Positions 18,587 through 38,063 of a stretch of 64,000 bases of DNA are shown piece after piece. Made by a program: the position numbers and the translations under genes. This DNA comes from Paracoccus sp. MC1862 (lineage in GTDB: Bacteria > Pseudomonadota > Alphaproteobacteria > Rhodobacterales > Rhodobacteraceae), in NCBI RefSeq assembly GCF_016617715.1, contig NZ_CP067225.1, positions 2,796,001-2,860,000 on the forward strand, written 5' to 3'. Under the pieces are notes generated by a model that ran no database searches, was not told where the DNA came from, and saw nothing but the letters and a program-made list of their open reading frames with translations. How positions within the stretch are numbered: the first letter of the stretch is position 1; each line of letters begins with the position of its first letter.

Positions 18587-18645
18587 GCGGCGATGTTTAC
18601 GCGAGGGCGTCGTCCACCCGGCCGCCCGACGACCAGGAGGCCACC

Positions 18646-19821
<1,176 letters not shown>

Positions 19822-19837
19822 GGGAAGAAGCCGTGGC

Positions 19838-19888
19838 GGTGGGGTGAAACCCACCCCGCGGGCGCTGTAGGGTGGGGTTCACCTCACC
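19838..19888 (+). repeat. REP-like GTAG palindrome, element 1
   Basis: Two imperfect inverted arms, 19838-19856 and 19870-19888 (17 of 19 positions complementary). The right arm is headed by GTAG (19867-19870) and can itself fold (GGTGGGG/CCTCACC around TTCA). Similar sequence recurs at 33572 and 50931. It lies between the tuf stop and its terminator. Confidence 0.55.
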
Positions 19889-19904
19889 TGCACCCAAGAC
19901 AAAG

Positions 19905-19933
19905 GCCCGTCCCGACAAAGGGGCGGGCTTTTT
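19905..19933 (+). terminator. Terminator after tuf copy 1
   Basis: A 9-bp stem (GCCCGTCCC/GGGGCGGGC, one G-T pair) with a 6-nt loop, followed by five Ts. The same stem sequence follows tuf copy 2. Confidence 0.88.
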
Positions 19934-20009
19934 GCTTGCCTCGGTCTGCAAACGGTCCAGAATGACGTGGTGACAGCCGTGAAGGGGCCTTGCAGATGAT
20001 CCGGCAGCC

Positions 20010-20708
20010 ATGAGGATGCTCCGCCTTCTTTTGCCGGCGTTCTGGCTGATGACGGCCGCTCAGGGCTGGGCGGGGACGGCTTTGGTTTATGACGGTCCGG
20101 GCACCTGCGACGGTTGCGCCGAGGCGATGGCCGAGACTGCCCGGCGCGCGGGACTGACCCCGCGGCTCGTCGGTCCCGAAGGGCTGGACCCGCGCGTGCT
20201 GGAAACGGCCGAGGTGGTGATCGTCGGCGGCGGCGACGATATGGATGTCCTGCGCGAAGGGATCGGCGATCGCCGGCTCCGGGGGCTGGCGGACTGGGTG
20301 GCGCGGGGCGGACGCTACATGGGGGTCTGCGCAGGGGGCTATCTCGCGGGGCGGACGCTCGACGACGCGGGCGAGGTGCCGGGCCCTGACCTGATCCAGG
20401 GCGATTCGGTGACCTCTACCCCGTTTGCCGCGCGGGTCGAAACGGTGACATGGCGCGGGCGCAAGCTGCGGATGTACACGCAGGAGGCGCCCGGGTTCGA
20501 ACTGGACGACGATTTCGCAGGCGAGGTTGTCGCGCGCTATGCCGACGGCACCCCGGCTGCGCTGCTGGTCCCCCACGGCAAAGGCCTCGTCGCGGTGTCC
20601 GGCCCCCATCCCGAGGCCACGGCGGACTGGCTGGAGGGCGACGGCCTTCCGCCCGAGCCGCTGCCCGGTCCCGATTTTGCCGCCGAGTTCCTGCGCGAGG
20701 TGCTGTGA
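20010..20708 (+). CDS. Exported BPL_N / glutamine-amidotransferase-like protein
   Basis: A 232-residue protein with a signal peptide (residues 1-22, cleavage after GWA). The mature part has the class I glutamine amidotransferase-like fold of the biotin-protein-ligase N-terminal (BPL_N) family: VIVGGGDDMDV, then the nucleophile elbow GVCAGGYLAG, and a late VPHGKGLVAVSGPHPEA block. The cysteine is kept, but a classical catalytic H-x-E is not obvious, and the export signal argues against glutamine hydrolysis in the cytosol. Function unknown. It overlaps the HIT gene (GTGA). Confidence 0.72.
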   Translation: MRMLRLLLPAFWLMTAAQGWAGTALVYDGPGTCDGCAEAMAETARRAGLTPRLVGPEGLDPRVLETAEVVIVGGGDDMDVLREGIGDRRLRGLADWVARGGRYMGVCAGGYLAGRTLDDAGEVPGPDLIQGDSVTSTPFAARVETVTWRGRKLRMYTQEAPGFELDDDFAGEVVARYADGTPAALLVPHGKGLVAVSGPHPEATADWLEGDGLPPEPLPGPDFAAEFLREVL

Positions 20709-21130
20709 CCCAAAATTGCCTGTTCTGCCGGATCGCGCGGGGCGAGTTGCCCGCCCATGTCGTCCATGAGGATGACGAGATCATGGCCTTTCTCGACCTG
20801 CATCCGATCCGGCCGGGTCATGCGCTGGTGATCCCCAAGGCGCATCATGTCTGGTTCGAGGACGTTCCGGCGCCGCTTGCCGCCCGCATCATGGAATGCA
20901 GCCAGATGCTCGCCCGGCGGATGAAGCGGCTTTACGGCGTCGAGCGCGTCGCCATGTTCTTCACCGGCATCCATGTCCCCCACGCCCATGCCCATGTGGT
21001 GCCGATGCACGAGGTCCATGATGTGACCTCGCAGGCCTATCTGGCCGAGGGGCTGGCGGGCTTCTCGGCCCCGCCCCGGCTGTCCGAAGAAGAAATGGCC
21101 AGGGTTGCCCGCGAATTGGCGCGGGACTGA
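20705..21130 (+). CDS. HIT-family nucleotide hydrolase/transferase
   Basis: A 141-residue histidine-triad protein. The N terminus NCLFCRIARGELPAH and the triad HAHAHVV define the Hint-like branch, which hydrolyses nucleoside phosphoramidates or acyl-adenylates. It starts with GTG overlapping the previous stop (GTGA); there is no alternative ATG upstream of the conserved CLFC segment. The third histidine is followed by VVPMHE rather than the usual VHVLPR, a minor variation. Confidence 0.87.
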   Translation: MTQNCLFCRIARGELPAHVVHEDDEIMAFLDLHPIRPGHALVIPKAHHVWFEDVPAPLAARIMECSQMLARRMKRLYGVERVAMFFTGIHVPHAHAHVVPMHEVHDVTSQAYLAEGLAGFSAPPRLSEEEMARVARELARD

Positions 21131-21227
21131 AGCCGGTGAAAGGGCCTTTCCCCGAACCGGCTCTTTGCAGGTGAACAAGGCGGGTCGGAAGGCCATGATG
21201 GGCCGATCGCAACAGGGAGCCGCGGCC

Positions 21228-21635
21228 ATGACACGCAAGACCTATCACGGAAGCTGCCACTGCAAGGCCGTCACCTTCGAGGTGGACTTGGACCTGTCGC
21301 ACGGAACCGGGCGCTGCAACTGCTCCTATTGCCGCAAGGTCCGGGAATGGGCGGCAATGGTGAAGCCCGACGCCTTCCGGCTGAGCGGGGCGGAGAACCT
21401 GACCCGTTATCCCGACGACCCCTCGCGCCCGAACGCCAGCTTCTTCTGCCGCAACTGCGGGGTGCGGACGCATGGCGCGGGCGACATCCCCGAGATCGGC
21501 GGCCCCTATGTGGGCGTGCAGATCCCCGCGCTGGACGATGCCACGCCCGAGGAGATCATCGCAGCACCCGTGCAGTGGATGAACGGGCTGAAGGACGACT
21601 GGTTCAGCATCCCGGCGGAAACCCGGCACCTGTGA
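21228..21635 (+). CDS. GFA-family zinc protein
   Basis: A 135-residue protein of the GFA (glutathione-dependent formaldehyde-activating enzyme-like) family. The zinc ligands appear as GSCHCKAV, RCNCSYC and FCRNCG. Members of this family are often only structural relatives of Gfa and have no proven activity, so formaldehyde chemistry is not claimed. GGGAG precedes the ATG. Confidence 0.85.
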   Translation: MTRKTYHGSCHCKAVTFEVDLDLSHGTGRCNCSYCRKVREWAAMVKPDAFRLSGAENLTRYPDDPSRPNASFFCRNCGVRTHGAGDIPEIGGPYVGVQIPALDDATPEEIIAAPVQWMNGLKDDWFSIPAETRHL

Positions 21636-21732
21636 CCCCGACCCGCCGGGGAACCGGGACGCGGCCCCGTGGTTCATTCCCGTAGCGCCCGGGGGCGGGG
21701 CGCCGGTCCCTCACTCGCCACAAGAGGCCAGG

Positions 21733-23607
<1,875 letters not shown>

Positions 23608-23661
23608 GCGCAGATTGACCTTGCGCCAGCGCCGATCCTGCCGTAATCCGCAACTCGGCCT

Positions 23662-23737
23662 AGGGGTATAGCTCAGTTGGTAGAGCATCGGTCTCCAAAA
23701 CCGAGGGTCGTGGGTTCGAGTCCCCCTGCCCCTGCCA
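23662..23737 (+). tRNA. tRNA-Trp (anticodon CCA)
   Basis: A 76-nt cloverleaf. The acceptor stem AGGGGTA/TGCCCCT has one T-G pair. D arm, anticodon loop CTCCAAA with anticodon CCA, GTTCGAGTCC-type T arm, discriminator G and an encoded CCA end are all present. A tRNA-Trp just upstream of secE-nusG is a common bacterial order; here a sulfotransferase-like gene intervenes. Confidence 0.96.
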
Positions 23738-23762
23738 GTTCCCGCACATCGAAAGTCCGGTC

Positions 23763-24650
23763 ATGTCGCTGACAATCCATGTCGGCGCGCACAAGACCGC
23801 CTCGACCCATCTGCAGCAGACCCTGCGCGGGCTGATCCCGCAGATGCTGGCAGCGGGCATCCACTACAGCGACGTTCACCACTGGCGCGGCGGCGCGACC
23901 CGGCTGGCGGTGGCGCTGGGCGAGGGGGCGGACGCGGCCCGCTTGCGCAAGCGGCTGCGGCGGCGGCTGGACGTGACGGCGGCGACCTGGCCCGAGATGG
24001 TGATCTCGGAAGAAAACATCCTCGGCAGCCTCAGGCGCGAGTCGCTGATGGGCAGGGGCAACCTCATCTACCCCGAGGCGCGCCGCCGGATGGGGCGGCT
24101 TTGCGGGATGCTGCGGCACCGTCCCGCGACGATCTGCCTTGCGGTGCGCGAGCCCTGCGACTTCCTGACCTCGGCCTTCTCGATGCAGGTGATCGGTGGG
24201 CACGAACTGATCCTGCCCGACTATCTCGGCGATTTCGACCCCGCGCGCCTGTCCTGGACCGAACTGGCCCGGCGCCTGCTGGCCATGCGCAGGGTCGCCC
24301 GGCTGGTTGTCTGGACTTACGAGGATTACGCCGCTGTCCGCCCGCAGATCCTGTCCGCGATCTTGCCGCAGGCGCTGGCCGATCAGGCAGGCGATCCCTC
24401 GCCGGCCATTGTCGGCCTTTCGCAACCGGCCTACCGCGAAGTGCTGGCCCTGACGTTCGATCGCCCGGAGGCCGATCTGGCGCGGATCGCCCGCGAGGCC
24501 AAGTCGCGCTTCCCGCGTGAAGCCGGCGCCGAGCCGCTGAACCTGATCGACGAGACGACGGCGGCCCGCGCCCGGGCCGCCTATGACGCCGACTTAGCCC
24601 AGCTCGCCCGCCTGCCGCGCACCACGCTGCTGCGTCCTTCCGGCCGGTGA
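23763..24650 (+). CDS. Sulfotransferase-like protein
   Basis: A 295-residue protein with a P-loop-like GAHKTASTHLQ (8-18), which matches the 5'-phosphosulfate loop of PAPS-dependent sulfotransferases (G-x-x-K-T-G/A-S/T-T). VREPCDFLTSAF (R129...S137) matches the 3'-phosphate-binding segment. Family resemblance is to bacterial sulfotransferases that modify saccharides or small molecules; acceptor unknown. It starts 26 nt after tRNA-Trp, inside an otherwise conserved tRNA-Trp-secE-nusG order. Confidence 0.65.
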   Translation: MSLTIHVGAHKTASTHLQQTLRGLIPQMLAAGIHYSDVHHWRGGATRLAVALGEGADAARLRKRLRRRLDVTAATWPEMVISEENILGSLRRESLMGRGNLIYPEARRRMGRLCGMLRHRPATICLAVREPCDFLTSAFSMQVIGGHELILPDYLGDFDPARLSWTELARRLLAMRRVARLVVWTYEDYAAVRPQILSAILPQALADQAGDPSPAIVGLSQPAYREVLALTFDRPEADLARIAREAKSRFPREAGAEPLNLIDETTAARARAAYDADLAQLARLPRTTLLRPSGR

Positions 24651-24654
24651 CATC

Positions 24655-24676
24655 TTTCTGGCCCAAATACCCATGC
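24655..24676 (-). repeat. Interspersed GGGTATTTGG motif, copy C
   Basis: On the minus strand it reads GGGTATTTGGGCCAGAAAG, preceded by cat. It begins 5 nt after the sulfotransferase-like gene and is opposite in orientation to copies A and B. It has one mismatch to copy B over 22 nt. Confidence 0.55.
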
Positions 24677-24774
24677 ACCCGCGCCGCCGGCGCCTCGCCT
24701 GTCCGCGCCGCCCTGTGCCCTTGCCTTTGCCCCCTTGCGGCCTTATCTGGGCCGCTGCAACGCAAGGGACGCCC

Positions 24775-24966
24775 ATGACCAACCCCGCCCAGTTCATCAG
24801 CCAGGTCCGCGCCGAAGCCGCCAAGATCGTCTGGCCGGGCCGGCGCGAGGTCGTCACCACGACGATCATGGTCTTCGTCATGGCGGGCCTGTTCAGCCTG
24901 TTCTTCTTTCTCGTGGATCTTGTGATCCGCTGGGGCGTGACCACGGTCCTGACGACGGTCGGCTGA
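24775..24966 (+). CDS. secE: Preprotein translocase subunit SecE
   Basis: A 63-residue SecE of the short type, with one C-terminal membrane helix (about 29-50) after the conserved amphipathic segment VRAEAAKIVWPGRREVVTTT. It is an essential part of SecYEG. Its partner secY is not found in this window. nusG follows after 145 nt, which include a GGACGG-ATAT-GTCC-type hairpin near 24983-25002. Confidence 0.95.
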   Translation: MTNPAQFISQVRAEAAKIVWPGRREVVTTTIMVFVMAGLFSLFFFLVDLVIRWGVTTVLTTVG

Positions 24967-25111
24967 CGCTTGCAATTCGCGGGGCGGACGGATATGTCCG
25001 CTCGACCTGCCCGGCGACCGGCGTGCATCGATTCGGTATGCGCGCCTTTTCAGTTTTCGGGCCAGCGCAGGCCCGTGCGGCCGCAGAGTTCAAGCAGGGG
25101 ACGATCAGTCG

Positions 25112-25651
25112 ATGGCAAAGCGGTGGTATTCGGTCAGCGTCCTGTCCAACTTCGAGAAGAAGGTGGCCGAGGCGATCCGTCAGGCCGTGGCCGAAAAGGG
25201 TCTGGAAGACGAAATCGACGAGGTCGTCGTCCCCACCGAGGAAGTGATCGAGATCCGCCGCGGCAAGAAGGTCACATCCGAACGCCGCTTCATGCCGGGT
25301 TATGTGCTGGTCCACATGGACCTGTCGGACAAGACCTACCATCTGGTCAACTCGATCAACCGCGTCACCGGCTTTCTCGGCGCGCAGGGCAAGCCGATGC
25401 CGATGCGCGACGACGAGGTGAACGCGATGCTCAGCCGTTCGGGCCAGGGCGGGGCCGAGGGGGCGCCGCGCAACCTGATCCGTTTCGAGGTCGGCGAGAA
25501 GGTGAACGTGACCGACGGACCCTTCGAGGGCTTCTCGGGCATGGTGGAAGAGGTCGACGACGCGTCCAGCCGCATCAAGGTGACCGTCTCGATCTTCGGC
25601 CGGCCGACGCCGGTCGAACTGGAATTCACGCAGGTTTCCAAGGCCTCGTGA
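25112..25651 (+). CDS. nusG: Transcription termination/antitermination factor NusG
   Basis: A 179-residue NusG with the NGN domain (MAKRWYSVSVLSNFEKKV..., GYVLVHM) and the C-terminal KOW domain (VGEKVNVTDGPFEGFSGMVEEVD). It binds RNA polymerase and couples it to ribosomes or Rho. It lies between secE and rplK, the standard order. Confidence 0.97.
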   Translation: MAKRWYSVSVLSNFEKKVAEAIRQAVAEKGLEDEIDEVVVPTEEVIEIRRGKKVTSERRFMPGYVLVHMDLSDKTYHLVNSINRVTGFLGAQGKPMPMRDDEVNAMLSRSGQGGAEGAPRNLIRFEVGEKVNVTDGPFEGFSGMVEEVDDASSRIKVTVSIFGRPTPVELEFTQVSKAS

Positions 25652-25738
25652 AGCAAGCGCGGGAGGCCCCCGATCCTTGAGGGTCGCGCCGCACCGCTAG
25701 GTCTGCCCTTCGGGGCGTGATGACAAGGAGAAGGCCCC

Positions 25739-26191
25739 ATGGCCAAGAAAGTCGTCGGCAGCCTCAAGCTGCAAGTCAAGGCGGGGCAGGCGAACCCGTC
25801 CCCGCCCATCGGCCCTGCGCTGGGTCAGCGCGGGATCAACATCATGGAGTTCTGCAAGGCCTTCAACGCCCGCACGCAGGAACTGGAACCGGGCGCCCCG
25901 ACTCCGACCGTGATCACCTATTACGCGGACAAGTCCTTCACCTTCGAGACGAAGACTCCGCCCGCCGCCTTCCTGCTCAAGAAGGCCGCCGGCCTGAAGC
26001 CGGTGGGCAAGCGCAACCGGGCCAAGGGTTCGGACAAGCCCGGCCGGGCGACTGCCGGCACCGTGACCGCCAAGCAGGTCCGCGAGATCGCCGAACTGAA
26101 GATGAAGGACCTGTCGGCCCACGACATCGACGCGGCGATGCAGATCGTCCTCGGTTCGGCCCGGTCCATCGGCATCGAAGTGAAGGGCTGA
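25739..26191 (+). CDS. rplK: 50S ribosomal protein L11
   Basis: A 150-residue L11 with the proline-rich [24 protein letters not shown] block that binds the GTPase-associated region of 23S rRNA. AAGGAGAAGG precedes the start. rplA follows 5 nt downstream; in other bacteria L1 represses this pair by binding the mRNA leader. Confidence 0.97.
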   Translation: MAKKVVGSLKLQVKAGQANPSPPIGPALGQRGINIMEFCKAFNARTQELEPGAPTPTVITYYADKSFTFETKTPPAAFLLKKAAGLKPVGKRNRAKGSDKPGRATAGTVTAKQVREIAELKMKDLSAHDIDAAMQIVLGSARSIGIEVKG

Positions 26192-26196
26192 CCGAC

Positions 26197-26895
26197 ATGG
26201 CAAAACTGGCAAAGAAGAAAGCCGCCGCTCGCGCTGCGTTCGAAGGCAAGGCGAATCTCGCTCTCGAGGAAGCCGTTGCACTGGTGAAGGCCAACGCCAC
26301 GGCGAAGTTCGACGAGACGGTCGAAATCGCGATGAACCTCGGCGTCGATCCGCGCCACGCCGACCAGATGGTCCGCGGTGTCGTGCAGCTGCCGAACGGC
26401 ACCGGCAAGGACGTCCGCGTGGCGGTCTTCGCCCGCGGTCCCAAGGCCGAGGAAGCGAAAGCCGCCGGGGCCGATATCGTCGGCGCCGAGGACCTGATGG
26501 AAGCGATCCAGGGCGGAAAGATCGACTTTGACCGCTGCATCGCCACGCCGGACATGATGCCGCTGGTCGGTCGTCTGGGCAAGATCCTGGGGCCGCGCAA
26601 CCTGATGCCGAACCCCAAGGTCGGCACGGTGACGATGGACGTGGCCGGCGCCGTCGGCAACGCGAAGGGCGGCGAGGTCCAGTTCAAGGCCGAAAAGGCG
26701 GGCGTGGTCCATGCCGGCGTCGGCAAGGCCTCGTTCGACGGCGAGAAGCTCGCCCAGAACATCCGCGCCTTCGTCGAGGCGGTGAACCGGGCGAAACCCT
26801 CGGGGGCGAAGGGGACCTATCTCAAGAAGGTCTCGATCAGCTCGACCATGGGACCGGGCGTGTCGCTGGACCTGACCTCGGCCACGCAGGGCTGA
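26197..26895 (+). CDS. rplA: 50S ribosomal protein L1
   Basis: A 232-residue L1, the usual length, with the signature region [18 protein letters not shown]. It forms the L1 stalk and in E. coli is the translational repressor of rplKA. The gene starts 5 nt after rplK and is followed by a strong terminator. Confidence 0.97.
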   Translation: MAKLAKKKAAARAAFEGKANLALEEAVALVKANATAKFDETVEIAMNLGVDPRHADQMVRGVVQLPNGTGKDVRVAVFARGPKAEEAKAAGADIVGAEDLMEAIQGGKIDFDRCIATPDMMPLVGRLGKILGPRNLMPNPKVGTVTMDVAGAVGNAKGGEVQFKAEKAGVVHAGVGKASFDGEKLAQNIRAFVEAVNRAKPSGAKGTYLKKVSISSTMGPGVSLDLTSATQG

Positions 26896-26915
26896 GCAGG
26901 CACCCGTTATGGCAG

Positions 26916-26946
26916 AAGGCCCCGGCAGCGATGCCGGGGCCTTTCT
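26916..26946 (+). terminator. Terminator after rplA
   Basis: A perfect 12-bp stem (AAGGCCCCGGCA/TGCCGGGGCCTT) with a GCGA tetraloop, then TCT. It separates the rplKA unit from the leftward glycosyltransferase gene, which stops just beyond it; it may act in both directions. Confidence 0.85.
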
Positions 26947-26951
26947 CGTTC

Positions 26952-27863
26952 CTACTGCTGCGCAGCGATGGCCCTCTCTGAGGGTGCCGGTTCAAGTATG
27001 GCTCTCTCACGCCGCCGGACCTCTCTCTGGCTGGGGGCACGGCGCATGATAGTAAGGAAATGAGACGCATTCTTGCCGCCGAATTGTTGCGCAATCGCCT
27101 GCTTGAAGCGGCGAGGGCGGTCGCCGAAATACAGGGCGTGATCGGCGCGCGCACGAGCAAGCTTTCCACGCTGCGCCGATATGGTATCGGAATGGAGATG
27201 CGCCGTGTGAATGAAGGCGAACAATCCCGGCAAACTCAGCGAGGGAACATATCTGTAATGTTTCCCATGCATCAGGTGGTATGGATTCCGAATCATTCCC
27301 GGCGGATTCACGATTGCGAATCCGATGGCGATATAGGGTTCGAACTTGGCCAGAAGTTGCCGACCTTCAGGCGAATCCATGAGGAAAAGCCCTAATGGAC
27401 GGCTGATGATCGAGTGATCGGGAACTTCGTGCATGTGCTTGCGAATCGCTGCGATGAAGTCGACCGACAAGGCGTCGTCGTCATCCAGCCTGAAATGCAC
27501 CGTACGTTGTTCGTGGACGATCCTCTGCTTCTTGATCCAAGGATCGATCGCTTCGCTGATATGTGCAGCCTTGCTGTAGACGATCTCGACCTGTGGAACC
27601 TTTCGAACCGAGCGGGCAAGCCGTTTCTTGTACTTGCGCGGAAGTTCCGGGGACGTGAATATCGCGAAACGGAAATTCCTGTCGGTCTGCCAGCGCAGGG
27701 ACGGAAGGCAGATTTTCTCGAAAAAGTAGAAACGTTCTTTCAGCCGCTCCGGCGCGTAGAGGATCTGCTTGCGCTGCTCGAGGTCATCGGTGCTGCGCGC
27801 CAGCTTTGCATCGCTTCGTCCAAGATAGGAAAAGCGCATGTATCCGAAAATGTCGGGCTCCAT
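26952..27863 (-). CDS. Rhamnosyltransferase-like glycosyltransferase, low G+C
   Basis: A 303-residue protein of the putative rhamnosyl transferase family. Recognisable parts are RFSYLG near residue 10, LYAPERLKERFYFFE, LPSLRWQTDRNF and the acidic D-x-D-like RLDDDDALSVDF typical of nucleotide-sugar/metal binding. It is antisense to its neighbours, wedged between rplA and rplJ. By eye its G+C (mid-50s %) is well below the ~66% around it, which suggests transfer. A paralogue sits at 39633-40481. Probable role is in surface polysaccharide synthesis; sugar and acceptor unknown. Confidence 0.7.
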   Translation of the reverse strand: MEPDIFGYMRFSYLGRSDAKLARSTDDLEQRKQILYAPERLKERFYFFEKICLPSLRWQTDRNFRFAIFTSPELPRKYKKRLARSVRKVPQVEIVYSKAAHISEAIDPWIKKQRIVHEQRTVHFRLDDDDALSVDFIAAIRKHMHEVPDHSIISRPLGLFLMDSPEGRQLLAKFEPYIAIGFAIVNPPGMIRNPYHLMHGKHYRYVPSLSLPGLFAFIHTAHLHSDTISAQRGKLARARADHALYFGDRPRRFKQAIAQQFGGKNASHFLTIMRRAPSQREVRRRERAILEPAPSERAIAAQQ

Positions 27864-28192
27864 CCTGCACCTTGAAAACGGGTTTTCTGGTTGCTGCCTT
27901 TAACCCGTTCCGGGGCGGGATGCCATGGCTGCGAACCGCTTGAAAGCTGCCGGAATGGAGAGTATGGACATCCCTTCAGGTGCCGCCGCGATTCGCGGCT
28001 GCCCTGTTCCTGTCCGAGACGGAGGGCCGGCGCGTGAACGCCGCTAAGTCCTTCCCGAGATGGAAGTCGAGATTTTTCCGCAAAGGTTCCACCTTTGGGG
28101 CGCTCTCGGGCCCATCGTCCAAGGACCCGCCCCTGCCGCCCCGGTGGCGGGGACAAGTGAGCCGGGGGGAAACCCCCAACGTGGAGTGAACC
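27864..28192. promoter_or_regulatory. Intergenic region with the rplJ leader
   Basis: 329 nt between the divergent glycosyltransferase gene and rplJ. The right half can fold into a series of hairpins before the ribosome site: CAAAGGT/ACCTTTG (28081-28097), CCGCC/GGCGG (28136-28150) and GGGGG-AAA-CCCCC (28165-28177). GTGGAG (28181-28186) follows directly. This fits an L10-type autoregulatory leader by position. No confident -35/-10 pair was identified, though a promoter for each direction is expected here. Confidence 0.5.
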
Positions 28193-28708
28193 GTGGATAG
28201 AGCCCAAAAGGAAAACGTGGTCGAGGAACTCGGCCAGATCTTTGAAAGCTCTGGCGTCGTGGTGGTTGCCCGCTACGAGGGGATGACGGTTGCCGAGATG
28301 CAGACCCTGCGTGCGCAGATGCGCGACGCCGGGGGTGCTGTCCGCGTTGCCAAGAACAGGCTCGCCAAGATCGCCCTGGAAGGGAAGCCGGCGGCTTCGA
28401 TCGCCGATTACCTGACGGGCATGACCGTGCTCGCCTTCTCCGACGACCCCGTGGCTGCGGCCAAGGTTGCGGATGCCTATGCCAAGACGAACGACAAGTT
28501 CGTCATCCTTGGCGGGGCGATGGGCGACACGGCCCTTGATCCGGCCGGTGTGAAGACCGTGGCCCAGATGCCGTCGCGCGAGGAGCTTATCGCTTCGATC
28601 GTGGCTGCCATCGGTGCCCCCGCGTCCAACATCGCCGGTGCGATCGGCGCGCCTGCCAGCAACATCGCGGGCATCCTGTCCACGCTCGAAGAGCGTGAGG
28701 CTGCCTGA
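28193..28708 (+). CDS. rplJ: 50S ribosomal protein L10
   Basis: A 171-residue L10 starting with GTG. It anchors L7/L12 dimers through its C-terminal helix and in E. coli represses its own operon. Near the C terminus an 11-residue unit, [11 protein letters not shown], occurs twice in tandem (139-149, 150-160); the codons differ, so it is not a recent duplication. rplL follows after 70 nt. Confidence 0.96.
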   Translation: MDRAQKENVVEELGQIFESSGVVVVARYEGMTVAEMQTLRAQMRDAGGAVRVAKNRLAKIALEGKPAASIADYLTGMTVLAFSDDPVAAAKVADAYAKTNDKFVILGGAMGDTALDPAGVKTVAQMPSREELIASIVAAIGAPASNIAGAIGAPASNIAGILSTLEEREAA

Positions 28709-28778
28709 GGCAATCCCGTCCCGTCCGGCGGCATGAAGGCCCCGACGTTGGAACAACCTGACTGGAAAGAACGGAAAA

Positions 28779-29153
28779 ATGGCTGATCTGAAGCAACTCG
28801 CCGAGCAAATCGTCAACCTTACCCTGCTGGAAGCGCAGGAACTGAAGACGATCCTGAAGGACGAATACGGCATCGAGCCCGCCGCCGGTGGCGCGGTCAT
28901 GATGGCCGGCCCGGCTGGCGCCGCTGCCCCCGCCGAAGAAGAGAAGACCGAATTCGACGTCGTCCTGACCGACGCCGGCGCCAACAAGATCAACGTGATC
29001 AAGGAAGTGCGTGCGATCACCGGCCTGGGCCTGAAAGAGGCCAAGGACCTGGTGGAAGCCGGCGGCAAGGTCAAGGAAGGTGCCAACAAGACCGACGCCG
29101 AAGAGCTGAAGAAGAAGCTTGAAGCGGCCGGCGCCAAGGTCGAGTTGAAGTAA
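28779..29153 (+). CDS. rplL: 50S ribosomal protein L7/L12
   Basis: A 124-residue L7/L12: N-terminal dimerisation domain, alanine/proline hinge ([13 protein letters not shown], about 44-56) and the C-terminal factor-binding domain with [30 protein letters not shown] precedes the ATG. It follows rplJ in the usual order. Confidence 0.97.
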   Translation: MADLKQLAEQIVNLTLLEAQELKTILKDEYGIEPAAGGAVMMAGPAGAAAPAEEEKTEFDVVLTDAGANKINVIKEVRAITGLGLKEAKDLVEAGGKVKEGANKTDAEELKKKLEAAGAKVELK

Positions 29154-29181
29154 TCCGCCCCACGCGGATGCTGAAGGATTG

Positions 29182-29211
29182 GGCAGGGTCCGGGATTTCC
29201 CGGTCCCTGCC
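29182..29211 (+). promoter_or_regulatory. Hairpin between rplL and rpoB, possible attenuator or processing site
   Basis: A 14-bp stem with one mismatch (GGCAGGGTCCGGGA/TCCCGGTCCCTGCC, 29182-29211) and a 2-nt loop at most, 28 nt after rplL. No T-run follows, so it is not a simple terminator. In E. coli this position holds an attenuator and an RNase III site that set the L7/L12 to RpoB ratio; the analogy is by position only. Confidence 0.5.
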
Positions 29212-29403
29212 GAACCCGTCTTGAAGGACGCTTGCGGCGGCCCTACATAGGGCCACTCCGAGTTTCCTTCAGGGCGAGTTCGCGGTTCGGGAGCCGTGCG
29301 GTGGGACGCATGGCACGAATTGGGCCGCACCCCCTGATGTTCGCAAGCCGCCGGTTCGGGCCCCGACGAACCGGCGTGCGATGACGAAAGGCGATTACCT
29401 TCC

Positions 29404-33558
<4,155 letters not shown>

Positions 33559-33571
33559 CTCTGCGCGCAAT

Positions 33572-33613
33572 CACGCACCCTACCCGCCGTAGGGTGCGTG
33601 GTCCCCACGCACC
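33572..33613 (+). repeat. REP-like GTAG palindrome in the rpoB-rpoC spacer, element 2
   Basis: A perfect 12-bp stem (33572-33583 with 33589-33600) overlaps a second perfect 9-bp hairpin (GGTGCGTGG 33593-33601, loop TCC, CCACGCACC 33605-33613). GTAG at 33589-33592 heads the second hairpin, as in REP elements. The two folds share bases, so only one can form at a time. Confidence 0.6.
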
Positions 33614-33646
33614 TTCCCCCATCCGCGCCACTCACAAGGTATTCAG

Positions 33647-37882
<4,236 letters not shown>

Positions 37883-37903
37883 TCTGACAGCCCCGACGAA
37901 CCG

Positions 37904-37932
37904 AAAGGCCCGGCCAAGCGCTGGGCCTTTTC
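37904..37932 (+). terminator. Terminator after rpoC
   Basis: A stem AAAGGCCC/GGGCCTTT (37904-37911 with 37923-37930), with an 11-nt interior, followed by TCTTTT. It lies 21 nt after the rpoC stop. Confidence 0.8.
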
Positions 37933-38063
37933 TTTTGCGGGCAGGACCCCAGCCGCCCGCTTGCGCGTCACCGGCGGCAGGCGTAGCCATGGGGCGGACA
38001 AACAGAATGCCTTTCGAGGGTCGGATGCAGGCTGCGGTCGATCAGAAGTGACGGATCAATCTG

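Noticed and set aside
23615..23649. Promoter for tRNA-Trp (TTGACC ... TAATCC)
   Set aside because: The spacing is about 23 nt, too long for a standard promoter; no better pair was found.
23662..24650. Integrated element with an attachment site at tRNA-Trp
   Set aside because: No integrase, no duplicated tRNA 3' end and normal composition of the following gene; only the altered gene order remains.
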